Shown here: piece by piece, positions 31,525-42,765 of the stretch
Numbering within the stretch: the stretch's first letter is position 1
Layout: each line of letters begins with the position of its first letter
Assembly: GCF_004323735.1 (NCBI RefSeq)
Contig: NZ_CP036455.1
Location: forward strand, 1,731,101 to 1,795,100
Length of the DNA stretch: 64,000 nucleotides
Direction: 5' to 3'
Source: Streptomonospora litoralis
GTDB lineage: Bacteria > Actinomycetota > Actinomycetes > Streptosporangiales > Streptosporangiaceae
The notes under the pieces: generated by a model
Told to the model about the DNA's origin: nothing
Seen by the model: the letters and a program-made list of their open reading frames with translations, nothing else
Database searches by the model: none
Program-made: the position numbers and the translations under genes

Positions 31525-32493
31525 ATGGACGACCTCGACCTGGACAAGCTGCGTACGCCGCTGGCGATGCCCTCCTACCCGGAGGGCTTCCGCAGCGGGT
31601 TCGCCTGCTTCGTCGGCCGACCCAATGTGGGCAAGTCGACCTTGATGAACGCGCTGGTGGGGGAGAAGGTGGCCATCACCAGCACCCGGCCGCAGACCAC
31701 GCGGCGCACCGTGCGGGGGATCGTGCACCGCGACGACGCCCAGCTCATCGTCGTGGACACCCCGGGCCTGCACAAGCCGCGTACGCTGCTGGGTGAGCGG
31801 TTGGACAGCCTGGTGCGCTCGACCCTGGTCGAGGTCGACGTGATCGGATTCTGCATCCCCGCCGACGAGCCGATCGGCCGCGGCGACACCTACATCGCCC
31901 GCGAACTGGCCGCTCAGCGGCAGACGCCGGTGGTCGCGCTGGTGACCAAGACCGACCGCGCCGGCCGGGCGGCCGTCTCCGAGCAGCTGGTGGCCGTCGA
32001 GCGGCTGGGGGAGTGGGCCGACATCGTGCCCGTCTCGGCGCAGAGCGGCTTCCAGGTCGACACGGCCGCCGACGTGCTGTGCGGGCACCTGCCCGAGGGG
32101 CCGCCGCTCTACCCCGGCGGCGACCTCACCGACGAGCCCGAGGAGATGCTGGTGGCGGAGCTGATCCGCGAGGCGTCGCTGGAGGGCGTCCGCGACGAGC
32201 TGCCGCACTCCATCGCGGTCGTCGTCGAGGAGATGCTGCCGCGCGAGGACTCCCGCGACGACCGGGAGATGGTGGACATCTACGCGTCGCTGTACGTGGA
32301 GCGGCCCAGTCAGAAGGCGATCGTCATCGGCGCCAAGGGGGCCCGGCTGCGCGAGGTCGGCTCGGTCGCCCGCCGGCACATCGAGGCGCTGCTGGGCACC
32401 AAGGTGTATCTGGACCTGCGGGTGCGGGTCGCCAAGGACTGGCAGCGCGACCCCAAGCAGCTGCGGCGGCTGGGCTTCGACCAGCAGACCTGA
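31525..32493 (+). CDS. era: GTPase Era, 16S rRNA-binding assembly factor
   Basis: The 322-residue protein has GTPase motifs GRPNVGKST, DTPGLHKPR and TKTD, and a C-terminal KH domain with IVIGAKGARLREVG and the closing VRVAKDWQRDPKQLRRLG. Era binds the 3' end of 16S rRNA and helps small-subunit assembly. The ATG at 31525 is preceded by GGAG with short spacing; a GTG at 31489 in the same frame would add 12 residues. It ends the phoH-ybeY-CBS-era cluster. Confidence 0.95.
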   Translation: MDDLDLDKLRTPLAMPSYPEGFRSGFACFVGRPNVGKSTLMNALVGEKVAITSTRPQTTRRTVRGIVHRDDAQLIVVDTPGLHKPRTLLGERLDSLVRSTLVEVDVIGFCIPADEPIGRGDTYIARELAAQRQTPVVALVTKTDRAGRAAVSEQLVAVERLGEWADIVPVSAQSGFQVDTAADVLCGHLPEGPPLYPGGDLTDEPEEMLVAELIREASLEGVRDELPHSIAVVVEEMLPREDSRDDREMVDIYASLYVERPSQKAIVIGAKGARLREVGSVARRHIEALLGTKVYLDLRVRVAKDWQRDPKQLRRLGFDQQT

Positions 32494-32499
32494 GGTGAA

Positions 32500-32527
32500 A
32501 GGCGGCGCGCCCGCGGCGTCGCCGCCT
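32500..32527. terminator. Convergent terminator between era and the IclR regulator gene
   Basis: AGGCGGCG at 32500-32507 pairs with CGCCGCCT at 32520-32527, in the 33-bp gap between two genes facing each other. Its right arm includes the first base of the iclR stop codon. Confidence 0.6.
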
Positions 32528-33336
32528 CAGTCCCGGTGATCCAGATCGCCCGCCAGCTGCAGCGCTGTGTGGCGCACGATCGGGGCGGCACGCTCGACGA
32601 AGTCCCAGCTCACACGCGCTTCGGGGCCGGAGATCGACACCGCCGTCAGCGCGGGGCCGCCCTGCACCGGCACCGCGAGGCAGCGCACCCCCACCTCCTG
32701 CTCGCCGTCGTCGATGGCGTAGCCGCGCTCGCGGATGCGGTTCATCTCGGCGACGAAGTCCTCGGGCGCGGTGATGGTGCGGTCGGTGGCGGCGGGCATG
32801 CCCGTCCGGCGCAGGGTCGACAGCGCGTCCCGTTCCGGCAGCTGGGCCAGCAGCGCCTTGCCCACACCCGCCGAGTGCGCGGGTACGCGCCGACCTACCT
32901 CGGTGAACATCCGCATCGCGTGCTGCGAGGGCACCTGCGCCACGTAGACCACCTTGTCGCCGTCGAGCATCGCGAGGTTGGCCGTCTCGCCCAGCTCGTC
33001 GACGAGGTGGGTCAGGTGGGGCCGCGCCCACGTGCCCAGCATCCGCGACGCGCTGTCGCCCAGGCCGATGAGCCGGGGCCCCAGCGCATAGCGGCGCGAG
33101 GGGAGTTGGCGGACATAGCCGTTGGACAGCAGGGTGCGGATGATGCGGTGGATGGTGGGCAGCGGAAGTCCCGATGCGTCGGCGAGCCGGCTCAGCGAGA
33201 CCTCGCCGCCGGCGTCGGCCATGATCTCCAGCAGGGAGAACGCGCGGTCGAGCGACTGCACGCCGCCCGATCGCGACTTGGGCTCGGATGCGGCGTCCGG
33301 CGCCGCCGGTGACGTGGCCACGTGCGCTGCTCCCAT
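32527..33336 (-). CDS. IclR-family transcriptional regulator of the glyoxylate operon
   Basis: The 269-residue protein has an N-terminal winged helix (SLDRAFSLLEIMADAGGEVSLSRLADASGLPLPTIHRIIRTLLSNGYV, residues ~30-80) and the C-terminal IclR effector domain (YVAQVPSQHAMRMFTEVGRRVPAHSAGVGKALLA...). It is divergent from hyi-glxR-gcl, the layout seen for AllR-type repressors of glyoxylate and allantoin use, so it likely represses that operon; the effector is probably glyoxylate or a related acid. An AT-rich promoter region lies right upstream. Confidence 0.9.
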   Translation of the reverse strand: MGAAHVATSPAAPDAASEPKSRSGGVQSLDRAFSLLEIMADAGGEVSLSRLADASGLPLPTIHRIIRTLLSNGYVRQLPSRRYALGPRLIGLGDSASRMLGTWARPHLTHLVDELGETANLAMLDGDKVVYVAQVPSQHAMRMFTEVGRRVPAHSAGVGKALLAQLPERDALSTLRRTGMPAATDRTITAPEDFVAEMNRIRERGYAIDDGEQEVGVRCLAVPVQGGPALTAVSISGPEARVSWDFVERAAPIVRHTALQLAGDLDHRD

Positions 33337-33442
33337 CGACTAGTGCGCCGGTGGACGCGGCGCCCGGTCCGCGCCGGGCGTCCGCCGACTCTTGTTGTTT
33401 TCGAATTGTAAAAGTTGATGTCCGCTATATAGAAGCCATAGT

Positions 33443-33452
33443 CCGAAATCGG
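33443..33452. promoter_or_regulatory. Candidate IclR autoregulatory site
   Basis: CCGAAATCGG, a short dyad in the AT-rich leader of the regulator gene, resembles the centre of the TTCCGAAATACGGAA dyad at the hyi promoter. It may be a weaker site for the same protein. Confidence 0.35.
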
Positions 33453-33639
33453 GTCGGCTCCGGATCGGAGGCATCAAGGAGGCGGTCGCCGCATGGGCCG
33501 AAGCCGGCGGGGCAGGACCCCGTCCGGGAGGTCCCTCGGCGGATGCCGGCACGTGGCCGACCGTACCCAGTCGGGAGAGGCGGTGGCGCAGCGATGGGCG
33601 CGATCTGCGGTGCGGGCGAGCGTTCGCCGGCACCGGCCT

Positions 33640-33710
33640 TCGTGCCTTCGTGCTCAAATTCCCAAACCCAGGGCCTGGTTTTCGTTGTTCGCGCACGAAG
33701 GCGCCCCCGC
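33640..33710. repeat. Cruciform-forming inverted repeat in the iclR-hyi interval
   Basis: CCTTCGTGC near 33642 is mirrored by GCACGAAGG near 33692-33700, enclosing a smaller near-palindrome AAACCCAGGGCCTGGTTTT. It lies directly beside a solo copy of the repeat module. No obvious gene or terminator role. Confidence 0.55.
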
Positions 33711-33730
33711 AGGCTCGGCGCCCCATCGGG

Positions 33731-33853
33731 CGCGCCACCGGCGGGCACCCTGTCCGGTGGGCGCGGGTCCGGCCATCCGCCGGCGTCGCCGCTTCTCCTG
33801 CAGGCCCCCGTCGCCCGGCAGGCCACAAGGCCGCCCAGCGGGCCCGAGCCGCC
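33731..33853 (+). repeat. Solo terminal module of the repeat element
   Basis: One copy of the ~125-bp module (GCCACCGGCGGGCACCC...AGGCCACAAGGCCGCCCAGC) without the rest of the element. It stands in the 745-bp gap between the IclR regulator and hyi, about 120 bp upstream of the operon's operator. Similarity to 1981-2109 is clear in both halves. Confidence 0.6.
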
Positions 33854-33974
33854 CCCGGTCGGGCCGCACTCCGACTGCCCGTGGCCACCGACGTCATCGG
33901 GCTCACTCATCTTGGGAGGTTGACAAGCCCATGGGCGTCCCGCAGACTCACATCATTCCTTTAAGTGAAAACTG

Positions 33975-34006
33975 ATTTCCGAAATACGGAATTTTTCTGT
34001 ATACAG
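33975..34006 (+). promoter_or_regulatory. Promoter and operator of the glyoxylate operon
   Basis: The dyad TTCCG-AAATA-CGGAA (33977-33991) overlaps a -35 element TTCCGA (33977-33982); 17 nt further is a -10 element TATACA (34000-34005) inside the palindrome CTGTATACAG. Binding of a dimeric repressor here would block RNA polymerase. The spacing, dyad and divergent regulator fit IclR-family control. Confidence 0.7.
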
Positions 34007-34081
34007 TAGACCGCACCGGCTATCCCGTGGCCCTCCTTCCCGATCCCCACTCTCGGTCCGCCCTCTACGAGGAGGCGAGCG

Positions 34082-34885
34082 ATGAGCCACTCGCTGCCCT
34101 ATACCGTCAACTGCTCCCTGCTGTTCACCGAGCTTCCGCTGAACCGGCGCCCCGCCGCGGCGCGTGCGGCCGGGTTCGACGCCGTCGAGTTCTGGTGGCC
34201 CTTCGAAAGCGCCGTCCCCGGTGACGCCGAGGTCGACGCGTTCGTCACCGCCATCGGCGACGCCGGTGTCAGTCTCACCGGGCTGAACCTCTTCGCCGGC
34301 CGGCTGCCCGGGCCCGACCGCGGTGTCCTCTCCCACCCCGACCGGGTGCCGGAGTTTCGCGACAACCTCGACGTCGTGGCCTCGATCGCCGATCGCACCG
34401 GCACCACCGGTTTCAACGCGCTCTACGGCCTGCGCCAGGAGGGCGTCGACCCGGCCGAGCAGGACGAGACCGCCCTGCAGAACACCGTGGCCGCCGCCAA
34501 GGCCCTGGAGCCGGTCGGCGGCACGGTGCTCATCGAGCCGATCAGCGGGTCCGCCGACTACCCCCTCGTCACCGCCGCCGACGGCCGTGCGTTCGTCGCC
34601 GCGGCGCGCGAGGCCGGCGGACCGGTCGACGTCGCGCTGCTGGCCGACTTCTTCCACCTCGCCGTCAACGGCGACGACGTCGCCGCCGTCGTCCGCGACC
34701 ACGCCGCCGAGTTCGGCCACATCCAGATCGCCGACGCCCCCGGCCGCGGTGAGCCCGGCAGTGGCGAGCTGCCGCTGATGGATCTGCTCGCCGCCGCGCA
34801 GCAGGGCGGCTACCGCGGCCACGTCGGCCTGGAGTACAAGCCCACCGCCGCCACCGAGGACAGCTTCGCCTGGCTGCGCCGCTGA
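34082..34885 (+). CDS. hyi: Hydroxypyruvate isomerase
   Basis: The 267-residue protein is a xylose-isomerase-like TIM barrel: YTVNCSLLFTELPLNRRPAAARAAGFDAVEFWWPF at the start, GFNALYGLR, VLIEPISGSADYPL with metal-binding Glu, DFFHLAVNGDDV and GHIQIADAPGRGEPGSGEL, and YRGHVGLEYKPT with the second Glu. It interconverts hydroxypyruvate and tartronate semialdehyde. It is the first gene of hyi-glxR-gcl; gaps of 50 and 137 bp with clear GAGGAG before the next ATG suggest one operon. Confidence 0.92.
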   Translation: MSHSLPYTVNCSLLFTELPLNRRPAAARAAGFDAVEFWWPFESAVPGDAEVDAFVTAIGDAGVSLTGLNLFAGRLPGPDRGVLSHPDRVPEFRDNLDVVASIADRTGTTGFNALYGLRQEGVDPAEQDETALQNTVAAAKALEPVGGTVLIEPISGSADYPLVTAADGRAFVAAAREAGGPVDVALLADFFHLAVNGDDVAAVVRDHAAEFGHIQIADAPGRGEPGSGELPLMDLLAAAQQGGYRGHVGLEYKPTAATEDSFAWLRR

Positions 34886-34935
34886 CCGCGCCCCCGCGAC
34901 CGTTCGACCCATCCGCATCGAGGAGGGAGTCCGCC

Positions 34936-35823
34936 ATGTCCCAGTCCCGCACGATCGCCTTCATCGGACTCGGCATCATGGGCCTGCCCATGGCCGCCAA
35001 CCTGGTCTCCGCCGGGTTCACCGTCCGCGGCTACGACCGCAGCCCGCAGCAGGCCGACCGGCTCGCCGGCAAGGGTGGTACCGCCGCCGCGACCCCCGCC
35101 GAGGCCGTTTCCGGCGCCGACGTCGTCATCACGATGGTCCCCGACTCGCCCGACGTCGAGGAGGCCGTGTTCTCCACGGGCGGCGTCTTCGACAGCGCCG
35201 CCCCCGGAACGCTGGTCGTCGACATGAGCACCGTCCGCCCCGACACCGCGCGCGCCGTGAACGAGGAAGGCGCCAAGCGCGGCCTGCGGGTGTTGGACGC
35301 ACCCGTCAGCGGTGGAGAGGCCGGCGCCGTCGAAGGCGTGCTGTCCATCATGGTCGGCGGCGACCCGGCCGACTTCGACGCCGCGGCCGGCGTGTTCGCC
35401 CCCATGGGCAGCGCCGTCCTCGTGGGACCGGCGGGCGCGGGCCAGACGGTCAAGGCCGCCAATCAGCTCATCGTGGCCGGCAACATCCAGCTCGTGGCCG
35501 AGGCGCTGGTCTTCCTGGAGGCACACGGGGTGGAGACCGAGGCCGGCCTGCGCGTGCTGAACGGCGGACTGGCCGGCAGCACCGTGCTCACCCGCAAGGC
35601 CGAGTCCATGCGCCACCGCCGCTTCGAACCGGGGTTCCGCATCGAGCTGCACGACAAGGACATGGGCATCGTCACCGCCGCCGCCCGCGAGGTCGGGGTT
35701 CCCGTGCCGATGGGGGCGCTGGTGGCCCAGTTCATCGGCGCGCTCAAGGCTCAGGGCCACGGCGGCCTCGACCACTCCGCGCTGCTCAAGCTCGTCGACC
35801 AGCTCGCGGCGGAGCAGAAGTAA
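34936..35823 (+). CDS. glxR: 2-hydroxy-3-oxopropionate (tartronate semialdehyde) reductase
   Basis: The 295-residue beta-hydroxyacid dehydrogenase has the Rossmann motif IGLGIMGLPMAANL (residues ~11-24), substrate-binding LDAPVSGGEAGA and the catalytic lysine segment QTVKAANQLIVAGNI. It reduces tartronate semialdehyde, made by the Gcl encoded next door, to D-glycerate using NAD(P)H. Its neighbours make this substrate much more likely than 3-hydroxyisobutyrate, which related enzymes use. Confidence 0.92.
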   Translation: MSQSRTIAFIGLGIMGLPMAANLVSAGFTVRGYDRSPQQADRLAGKGGTAAATPAEAVSGADVVITMVPDSPDVEEAVFSTGGVFDSAAPGTLVVDMSTVRPDTARAVNEEGAKRGLRVLDAPVSGGEAGAVEGVLSIMVGGDPADFDAAAGVFAPMGSAVLVGPAGAGQTVKAANQLIVAGNIQLVAEALVFLEAHGVETEAGLRVLNGGLAGSTVLTRKAESMRHRRFEPGFRIELHDKDMGIVTAAAREVGVPVPMGALVAQFIGALKAQGHGGLDHSALLKLVDQLAAEQK

Positions 35824-35960
35824 CCGGCGACCGGGACCGCCGGCGGACGGCGCTCCCGCCTCGCGGCGCGGCCGCGACAGGGGCGCCCGGGTGTTGGCCG
35901 CACCCGGACAAGGCCGCCGGCGGCCCGGAAACCCCACTAGCACCGAAGGGTTCAGCGAAC

Positions 35961-37682
35961 ATGGTACAGATGCCCGCGATGAACGCCGTGGTCGAGGTCC
36001 TCAAGTCCGAGGGCGTCGACACCGCGTTCGGCTGCCCCGGCGCGGCCGTTCTCCCTCTCTACAAGGCGCTGGAGGAGGTGGGCGGCATCGAGCACCTGAC
36101 CGTCCGCCACGAAGAGGGCGCTACCCACATGGCCGACGGCTGGGCGCGCACCAACGGCGGCGTCGGGGTGGCCATCGGCACCTCCGGTCCCGCCGGCACC
36201 AACATGATCACCGGTCTCTACACCGCCATGGCCGACTCCATCCCGATGGTCTGCATCACCGGACAGAACGTCTCCACCAAGCTCCACCAGGAGGCGTTCC
36301 AGGCGGTCGACATCGTCGAGATCGCCGCGCCGGTGACCAAGTGGGCCGTTCAGCTGAAGGAGGCCGGCCAGGCGCCGTGGATCTTCCGCGAGGCCTTCCG
36401 GATCGCCCGCGAGGGCCGGCCCGGGCCGGTGCTGGTCGACCTTCCGCTGGACGTCGCCCAGCAGAGCATCACCTACGATCCCGCCATCGACGCGCCGCTG
36501 CCCGTCCACCCCGTGGTCCCGCACCCGCCGCGCGTCGAACGCGCCCTGGACCTGCTGCTGGCCGCCGAACGCCCGCTGATCCTCGCCGGAGGCGGCGTCG
36601 TCATCGCCGAGGCGGCCGACGACTTGCGCCAGGTCGCCGAGTACCTGAGCGTCCCGGTGCAGACGACGCTCATGGGCAAAGGCGCCTTCGACGAGGAGAG
36701 CCCGCTCTACGCGGGAATGACCGGCATCCAGACCTCGCAGCGCTACGGCAACGCCTCGTTCCTGGAATCGGATCTGGTGCTGGCGGTGGGCGCCCGCTTC
36801 GGCGACCGCCACACCGGCACGCTCGACGTCTACCGCGGCGAGCGCAGGTTCGTCCACGTCGACATCGAGCCCACCCAGATCGGCAAGGTCTTCGAACCCG
36901 ACCTGGGCGTGGTCTCCGACGCCGGACTGTTCCTCAAAGCCCTGGCCGAGCGCGCCGCGCGCCGCGGACCCGCCCGCGACCCCGGCGCCTGGGTCGCCCG
37001 CGTCAACGGCCTCAAGGCCGACCTGGGCCGCAGGGAGGACTTCGACTCCACGCCCATCAAGGCGCCCAGGGTCTACAAGGAGATCAACGAGGCGTTCGGA
37101 CCCGAGACCTACTTCGTCACCGCCATCGGCCTCTACCAGATCTGGGGCGGCCAGCACCAGAAGGCCCACCTGCCCCGCCACTACCAGGTCTGCGGCCAGG
37201 CGGGCCCGCTCGGCTGGGAGATCCCGGCGGCCATCGGGGTGAAGAAGGCGCTCAAGCGCACCGAGCCCGAGGCCGAGGTCGTCGGTGTCGTCGGCGACTA
37301 CAGCTTCCAGTACACCGTGGAGGAGTTGGCCGTCGCCGCCCAGTACGACGTGCCCTTCGTGCTCATCATGCTCAACAACGAGTACCTGGGGCTGATCCGC
37401 CAGGCCGAGATCGGCTACGGCATGAACTACCAGGTCGACATCCACTACGACCAGTACGGCACCGACAACGTCAAGATCATGGAGGCCTACGGGTGCTCCG
37501 GCCGCCGGGTCACCGAGCCCGGCGACATCCGCGCCGCCATCGACTGGGCCCGCAAGGAGGCCCAGCGGACCTCGCGTCCGGCGCTCGTGGAGATCATGAT
37601 CGAACGGGAGGCCAACACGCCCCACGGTCCGGCCATCGACGCCGTCAAGGAGTTCGAGCCGCTGCCCGGCGCCACCGCCTGA
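35961..37682 (+). CDS. gcl: Glyoxylate carboligase (tartronate semialdehyde synthase)
   Basis: The 573-residue thiamine diphosphate enzyme condenses two glyoxylate molecules to tartronate semialdehyde and CO2. The three domains of the acetolactate synthase family are seen: N-terminal PYR domain (TAFGCPGAAVLPLYKALEEV, GTSGPAGTNMITG), central FAD-like domain (ILAGGGVV...), and C-terminal PP domain with GDYSFQYTVEELAVA and NNEYLGLIRQ. Gcl-like features include VCGQAGPLGWEIPAA and VDIEPTQIGKVFEPDLGVVSDA. Its RHEEGATHMADG has Glu where E. coli Gcl has Val51. A 15-bp-arm hairpin follows. Confidence 0.88.
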   Translation: MVQMPAMNAVVEVLKSEGVDTAFGCPGAAVLPLYKALEEVGGIEHLTVRHEEGATHMADGWARTNGGVGVAIGTSGPAGTNMITGLYTAMADSIPMVCITGQNVSTKLHQEAFQAVDIVEIAAPVTKWAVQLKEAGQAPWIFREAFRIAREGRPGPVLVDLPLDVAQQSITYDPAIDAPLPVHPVVPHPPRVERALDLLLAAERPLILAGGGVVIAEAADDLRQVAEYLSVPVQTTLMGKGAFDEESPLYAGMTGIQTSQRYGNASFLESDLVLAVGARFGDRHTGTLDVYRGERRFVHVDIEPTQIGKVFEPDLGVVSDAGLFLKALAERAARRGPARDPGAWVARVNGLKADLGRREDFDSTPIKAPRVYKEINEAFGPETYFVTAIGLYQIWGGQHQKAHLPRHYQVCGQAGPLGWEIPAAIGVKKALKRTEPEAEVVGVVGDYSFQYTVEELAVAAQYDVPFVLIMLNNEYLGLIRQAEIGYGMNYQVDIHYDQYGTDNVKIMEAYGCSGRRVTEPGDIRAAIDWARKEAQRTSRPALVEIMIEREANTPHGPAIDAVKEFEPLPGATA

Positions 37683-39941
<2,259 letters not shown>

Positions 39942-39983
39942 GGCGGGTACGGCCGGCGCGCCCGGCCGGTCGGCTCACCGATA

Positions 39984-40029
39984 CGGCGGCGCCGGGCGCG
40001 GGCTGCGCAGCCCGCGCCCGGCGCCGCCG
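39984..40029. terminator. Bidirectional terminator after leuA, 46-bp perfect palindrome
   Basis: Arms 39984-40006 and 40007-40029 are perfectly complementary without a loop. It sits between leuA (plus) and the CAP-domain gene (minus), which converge. Confidence 0.8.
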
Positions 40030-40043
40030 CATGTGTCCGCTGA

Positions 40044-40973
40044 CTACTCGCTTCCGAAGTTCTGCGCCCACTTGGTGTCGGTCTCGCCGACACCCACCTC
40101 GGTGTTGCCGCAGTCGAGGATGTTGGCGCGGTGGCCGGGGCTGTTCATCCAGCCTTCCATCACCGACTCGGGCGAGGTGTAGCCCGCGGCCACGTTCTCG
40201 CCGGACCACGCGTCGTATCCGGCGTCCTCCGCGCGCTCGGCCGGCCCCTCGCCTTCAGGGGTCTCGTGGGCCATGTAGTCGCGTTCCGCCATGTCCCGGC
40301 TGTGGGCTTCGGAGGCGGCGGTCAGCCGCCGATCCACGCGCAGCGGGGCGCAACCGGCATCGGCCCGCTCCTCGTTGGCGATGGCCACCACCTGCTGGGC
40401 CATGGTCGAGGGCGCGGAGCCGCCCGACGAGGAGTCCGACTGGCCGCCGCCGGTATCGCCGTTGTCTCCGGAGCCGTCGGAATCCTGCCCGGATCCGGAG
40501 TCCGGGGCCGAGCCCGAGTCCTGCTCTTGCTGCTCGGGCTCCTGCGAGGGGGCCAGCGTGGCGCCGCCTTCGGCGATCGCGCCGGGCGGCGAAGCGGTCC
40601 CCGCGGAGCCGCCGGGGGCGGGGTTTGGCGAGCCACCGCCCGGTGATCCGCGGTCCTGCCCGCCCTGCTGCGTGCCTGCGCTCTGGTCGCCGTCGAAGAA
40701 GTCGTCGGCGGCCGGCGGCAGCGCCTCGTCGGCGCCGGGTGCGGCCTCCCCGTTCGCCTGGGCGCCTTGCGTGAGGGGGTTGGCGGAGGGCGGGCCGGCG
40801 GCCACGATCAGTGCGGCGGCCAGGCCCAGGCCCACGGGCAGGGCAACCAGTGCCCCGATCAGCGGCTGACGCAGGCGGGTCCCGCGTTCGGCCGGTGCCC
40901 CACGGCGGCGGGAGGCCCGCCGGCTGTCCCGGTGCGCGCTCCTCCTCCGCTGTCCGCGCCGTCCTCGTGCCAT
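40044..40973 (-). CDS. Membrane-anchored CAP/SCP-domain protein
   Basis: The 309-residue protein has a basic N-terminus (MARGRRGQRRRSAHRDSRR), one membrane helix (LIGALVALPVGLGLAAALIVAAG), a ~115-residue Gly/Ser/Asp/Gln-rich linker and a C-terminal CAP (SCP-like) domain: IANEERADAGCAPLRVDRRL, SRDMAERDYMAHETPEG, GENVAAGYTSPESVMEGWMNSPGHRANIL. This is the bacterial YkwD-type layout of an extracellular protein tied to the membrane. CAP proteins bind lipids or act on the cell wall; activity is unproven. The ATG at 40973 is preferred; one at 41030 has no clear ribosome site. Confidence 0.85.
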   Translation of the reverse strand: MARGRRGQRRRSAHRDSRRASRRRGAPAERGTRLRQPLIGALVALPVGLGLAAALIVAAGPPSANPLTQGAQANGEAAPGADEALPPAADDFFDGDQSAGTQQGGQDRGSPGGGSPNPAPGGSAGTASPPGAIAEGGATLAPSQEPEQQEQDSGSAPDSGSGQDSDGSGDNGDTGGGQSDSSSGGSAPSTMAQQVVAIANEERADAGCAPLRVDRRLTAASEAHSRDMAERDYMAHETPEGEGPAERAEDAGYDAWSGENVAAGYTSPESVMEGWMNSPGHRANILDCGNTEVGVGETDTKWAQNFGSE

Positions 40974-41200
40974 GGCGTCGAGCCCCCGTTCGATTGGGAA
41001 TGTGGTTGCTCGCGCGTGATCGTAGAGCAAATCGAGATAGAAGGGGAGTATTGGCCGTGATATGTCTGATTTAGGGCGTTCGTCGGATAGGGGGCATCTC
41101 CGGCGTCTTCCCGTGCGCGCGCCGCGGCGCCGCTGCGGCCGTCGTCCGCCCGCCTCGCCCGACGTGCACGTTCGGCCCCGGGATCCGCGACAATGGGAGG

Positions 41201-41932
41201 GTGAGCCTTTACCGTGACGAAGGAGTCGTGCTGCGCACCCGGAAGCTGGGCGAGGCCGACCGCATCGTCACCCTGCTGACCCGGCGCACCGGCCTGGTGC
41301 GGGCCGTGGGCAAGGGCGTGCGGCGCACCAAGTCGCGCTTCGGCGCCCGCCTGGAGCCCTTCAGCCACGTCGACCTGCAGCTCTACACCGGCCGCACGCT
41401 CGACGTCATCACCCAGGCCGAGTCCGTGCGCTCCTACGGTGAGTCCATCGTCGACGACTACTCGCGCTACACCGCGGCCACCGCCATGGTGGAGACCGCC
41501 GAGAAGATCGTCGTCGTCGAGAAGGACCCCGCCCTGCGGCAGTTCCTGCTGCTCATCGGGGCACTGCGTACTCTGGGCGAAGGCACGCACGACTCCCGCC
41601 TGGTGCTGGACGCCTACCTGCTGCGCGCTCTGGCCGTCGCCGGCTACGCGCCCGCCCTGCAGGAGTGCGCCCAGTGCGGTTCGCGCGGGGAGCACCGCTC
41701 CTTCGCCGTGCACGCCGGCGGAACGGTGTGCACGGTGTGCCGCCCCCACGGCGCCACCCATCCCGCCCCGGAGACGCTCCGGCTGATGCTGGCTCTGCTC
41801 GGCGGCGACTGGCCCGAGGCCGACGCCAGCCAGGAGCGCCACCGCAACGAGTGCAGCGGGCTGGTGGCCGCCCACCTCCAGTGGCACCTGGAGAACGGAA
41901 TCCGATCGCTGCGTCTTGTGGAGCGCTCTTGA
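41201..41932 (+). CDS. recO: DNA repair protein RecO
   Basis: The 243-residue protein begins [27 protein letters not shown] (OB fold) and has the Cys4 zinc site in [13 protein letters not shown]...CTVC, both RecO features. It helps RecF and RecR load RecA at gaps. GGGAGG directly abuts the GTG start at 41201, which is too close for normal initiation, so the mRNA could be leaderless. The stop TGA overlaps the TTG start of uppS (TTGA). Confidence 0.95.
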   Translation: MSLYRDEGVVLRTRKLGEADRIVTLLTRRTGLVRAVGKGVRRTKSRFGARLEPFSHVDLQLYTGRTLDVITQAESVRSYGESIVDDYSRYTAATAMVETAEKIVVVEKDPALRQFLLLIGALRTLGEGTHDSRLVLDAYLLRALAVAGYAPALQECAQCGSRGEHRSFAVHAGGTVCTVCRPHGATHPAPETLRLMLALLGGDWPEADASQERHRNECSGLVAAHLQWHLENGIRSLRLVERS

Positions 41933-42765
41933 GCCTGTTCAACACCTCCTCCACCGCGTCGGCCAACCGGCCGCCGAACCCGCACCCCAGCGGAGCCCGG
42001 CCGCCGGAGCTGCCCAAGGAGCTGATCCCCCAGCACGTGGCGATCGTGATGGACGGCAACGGCCGCTGGGCCAAGGAGCGCGGACTGGCCCGCACCGAGG
42101 GCCACCGGGCCGGTGAGAGCTCGCTGTTCGACGTCGTCGAGGGCGCGCTGGAGCTGGGTGTGGGCCACCTCTCCGCCTACGCCTTCTCCACCGAGAACTG
42201 GAAGCGCTCGCCCGACGAGGTGCGCTTCCTCATGGGCTTCAACCGCGAGGTCATCCGCCGAAGGCGCGACGAGCTGCACGCCATGGGTGTCCGGGTCCGC
42301 TGGGCGGGGCGGCGCGGACGGTTGTGGAAGAGCGTCATCTCCGAGTTGGAGGACGCCGAGGAGATGACCAAGCACAACACGGCGCTGACCCTGCAGTTCT
42401 GCGTCAACTACGGCGGCCGCGCCGAGATCGCCGACGCCGCGGCGGCGCTCGCCCGCAAGGCCGCCGAGGGCCGCCTCAACCCCGACCGCATCACCGAGGC
42501 CATGCTGGCCAAGCACCTCGACGAGCCCGACATCCCCGACGTCGACCTGTTCCTGCGCTCCTCCGGCGAGCAGCGCACGTCCAACTTCCTGCTGTGGCAG
42601 TCGGCCTACGCCGAGATGGTCTTCCTCGACACCCTCTGGCCCGACTTCGACCGCCGCCACTTCTGGCACGCCTGCCAGGTCTACGCCAGCCGCGACCGCC
42701 GCTACGGCGGCGCCGTGCCCAATCCCGTCGAGCCCCGACCGACGACCACCGAGGAGGCGCGTTGA
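41929..42765 (+). CDS. uppS: Isoprenyl transferase (undecaprenyl diphosphate synthase family)
   Basis: The 278-residue cis-prenyltransferase has the catalytic [13 protein letters not shown] (residues ~45-57), [12 protein letters not shown], and [22 protein letters not shown] with the substrate-binding Arg and Ser. It makes the polyprenyl carrier lipid used for peptidoglycan and teichoic acids, the latter relevant to the large TagF-type gene 5 kb away. Start is TTG at 41929, overlapping the recO stop; no other start in frame fits the N-terminus. It also overlaps the next gene. Confidence 0.93.
   Translation: MSLFNTSSTASANRPPNPHPSGARPPELPKELIPQHVAIVMDGNGRWAKERGLARTEGHRAGESSLFDVVEGALELGVGHLSAYAFSTENWKRSPDEVRFLMGFNREVIRRRRDELHAMGVRVRWAGRRGRLWKSVISELEDAEEMTKHNTALTLQFCVNYGGRAEIADAAAALARKAAEGRLNPDRITEAMLAKHLDEPDIPDVDLFLRSSGEQRTSNFLLWQSAYAEMVFLDTLWPDFDRRHFWHACQVYASRDRRYGGAVPNPVEPRPTTTEEAR

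Noticed and set aside
33443-33452. Considered the CCGAAATCGG dyad as a firm operator
   Set aside because: It is only 10 bp and could be chance; kept as a low-confidence site only.
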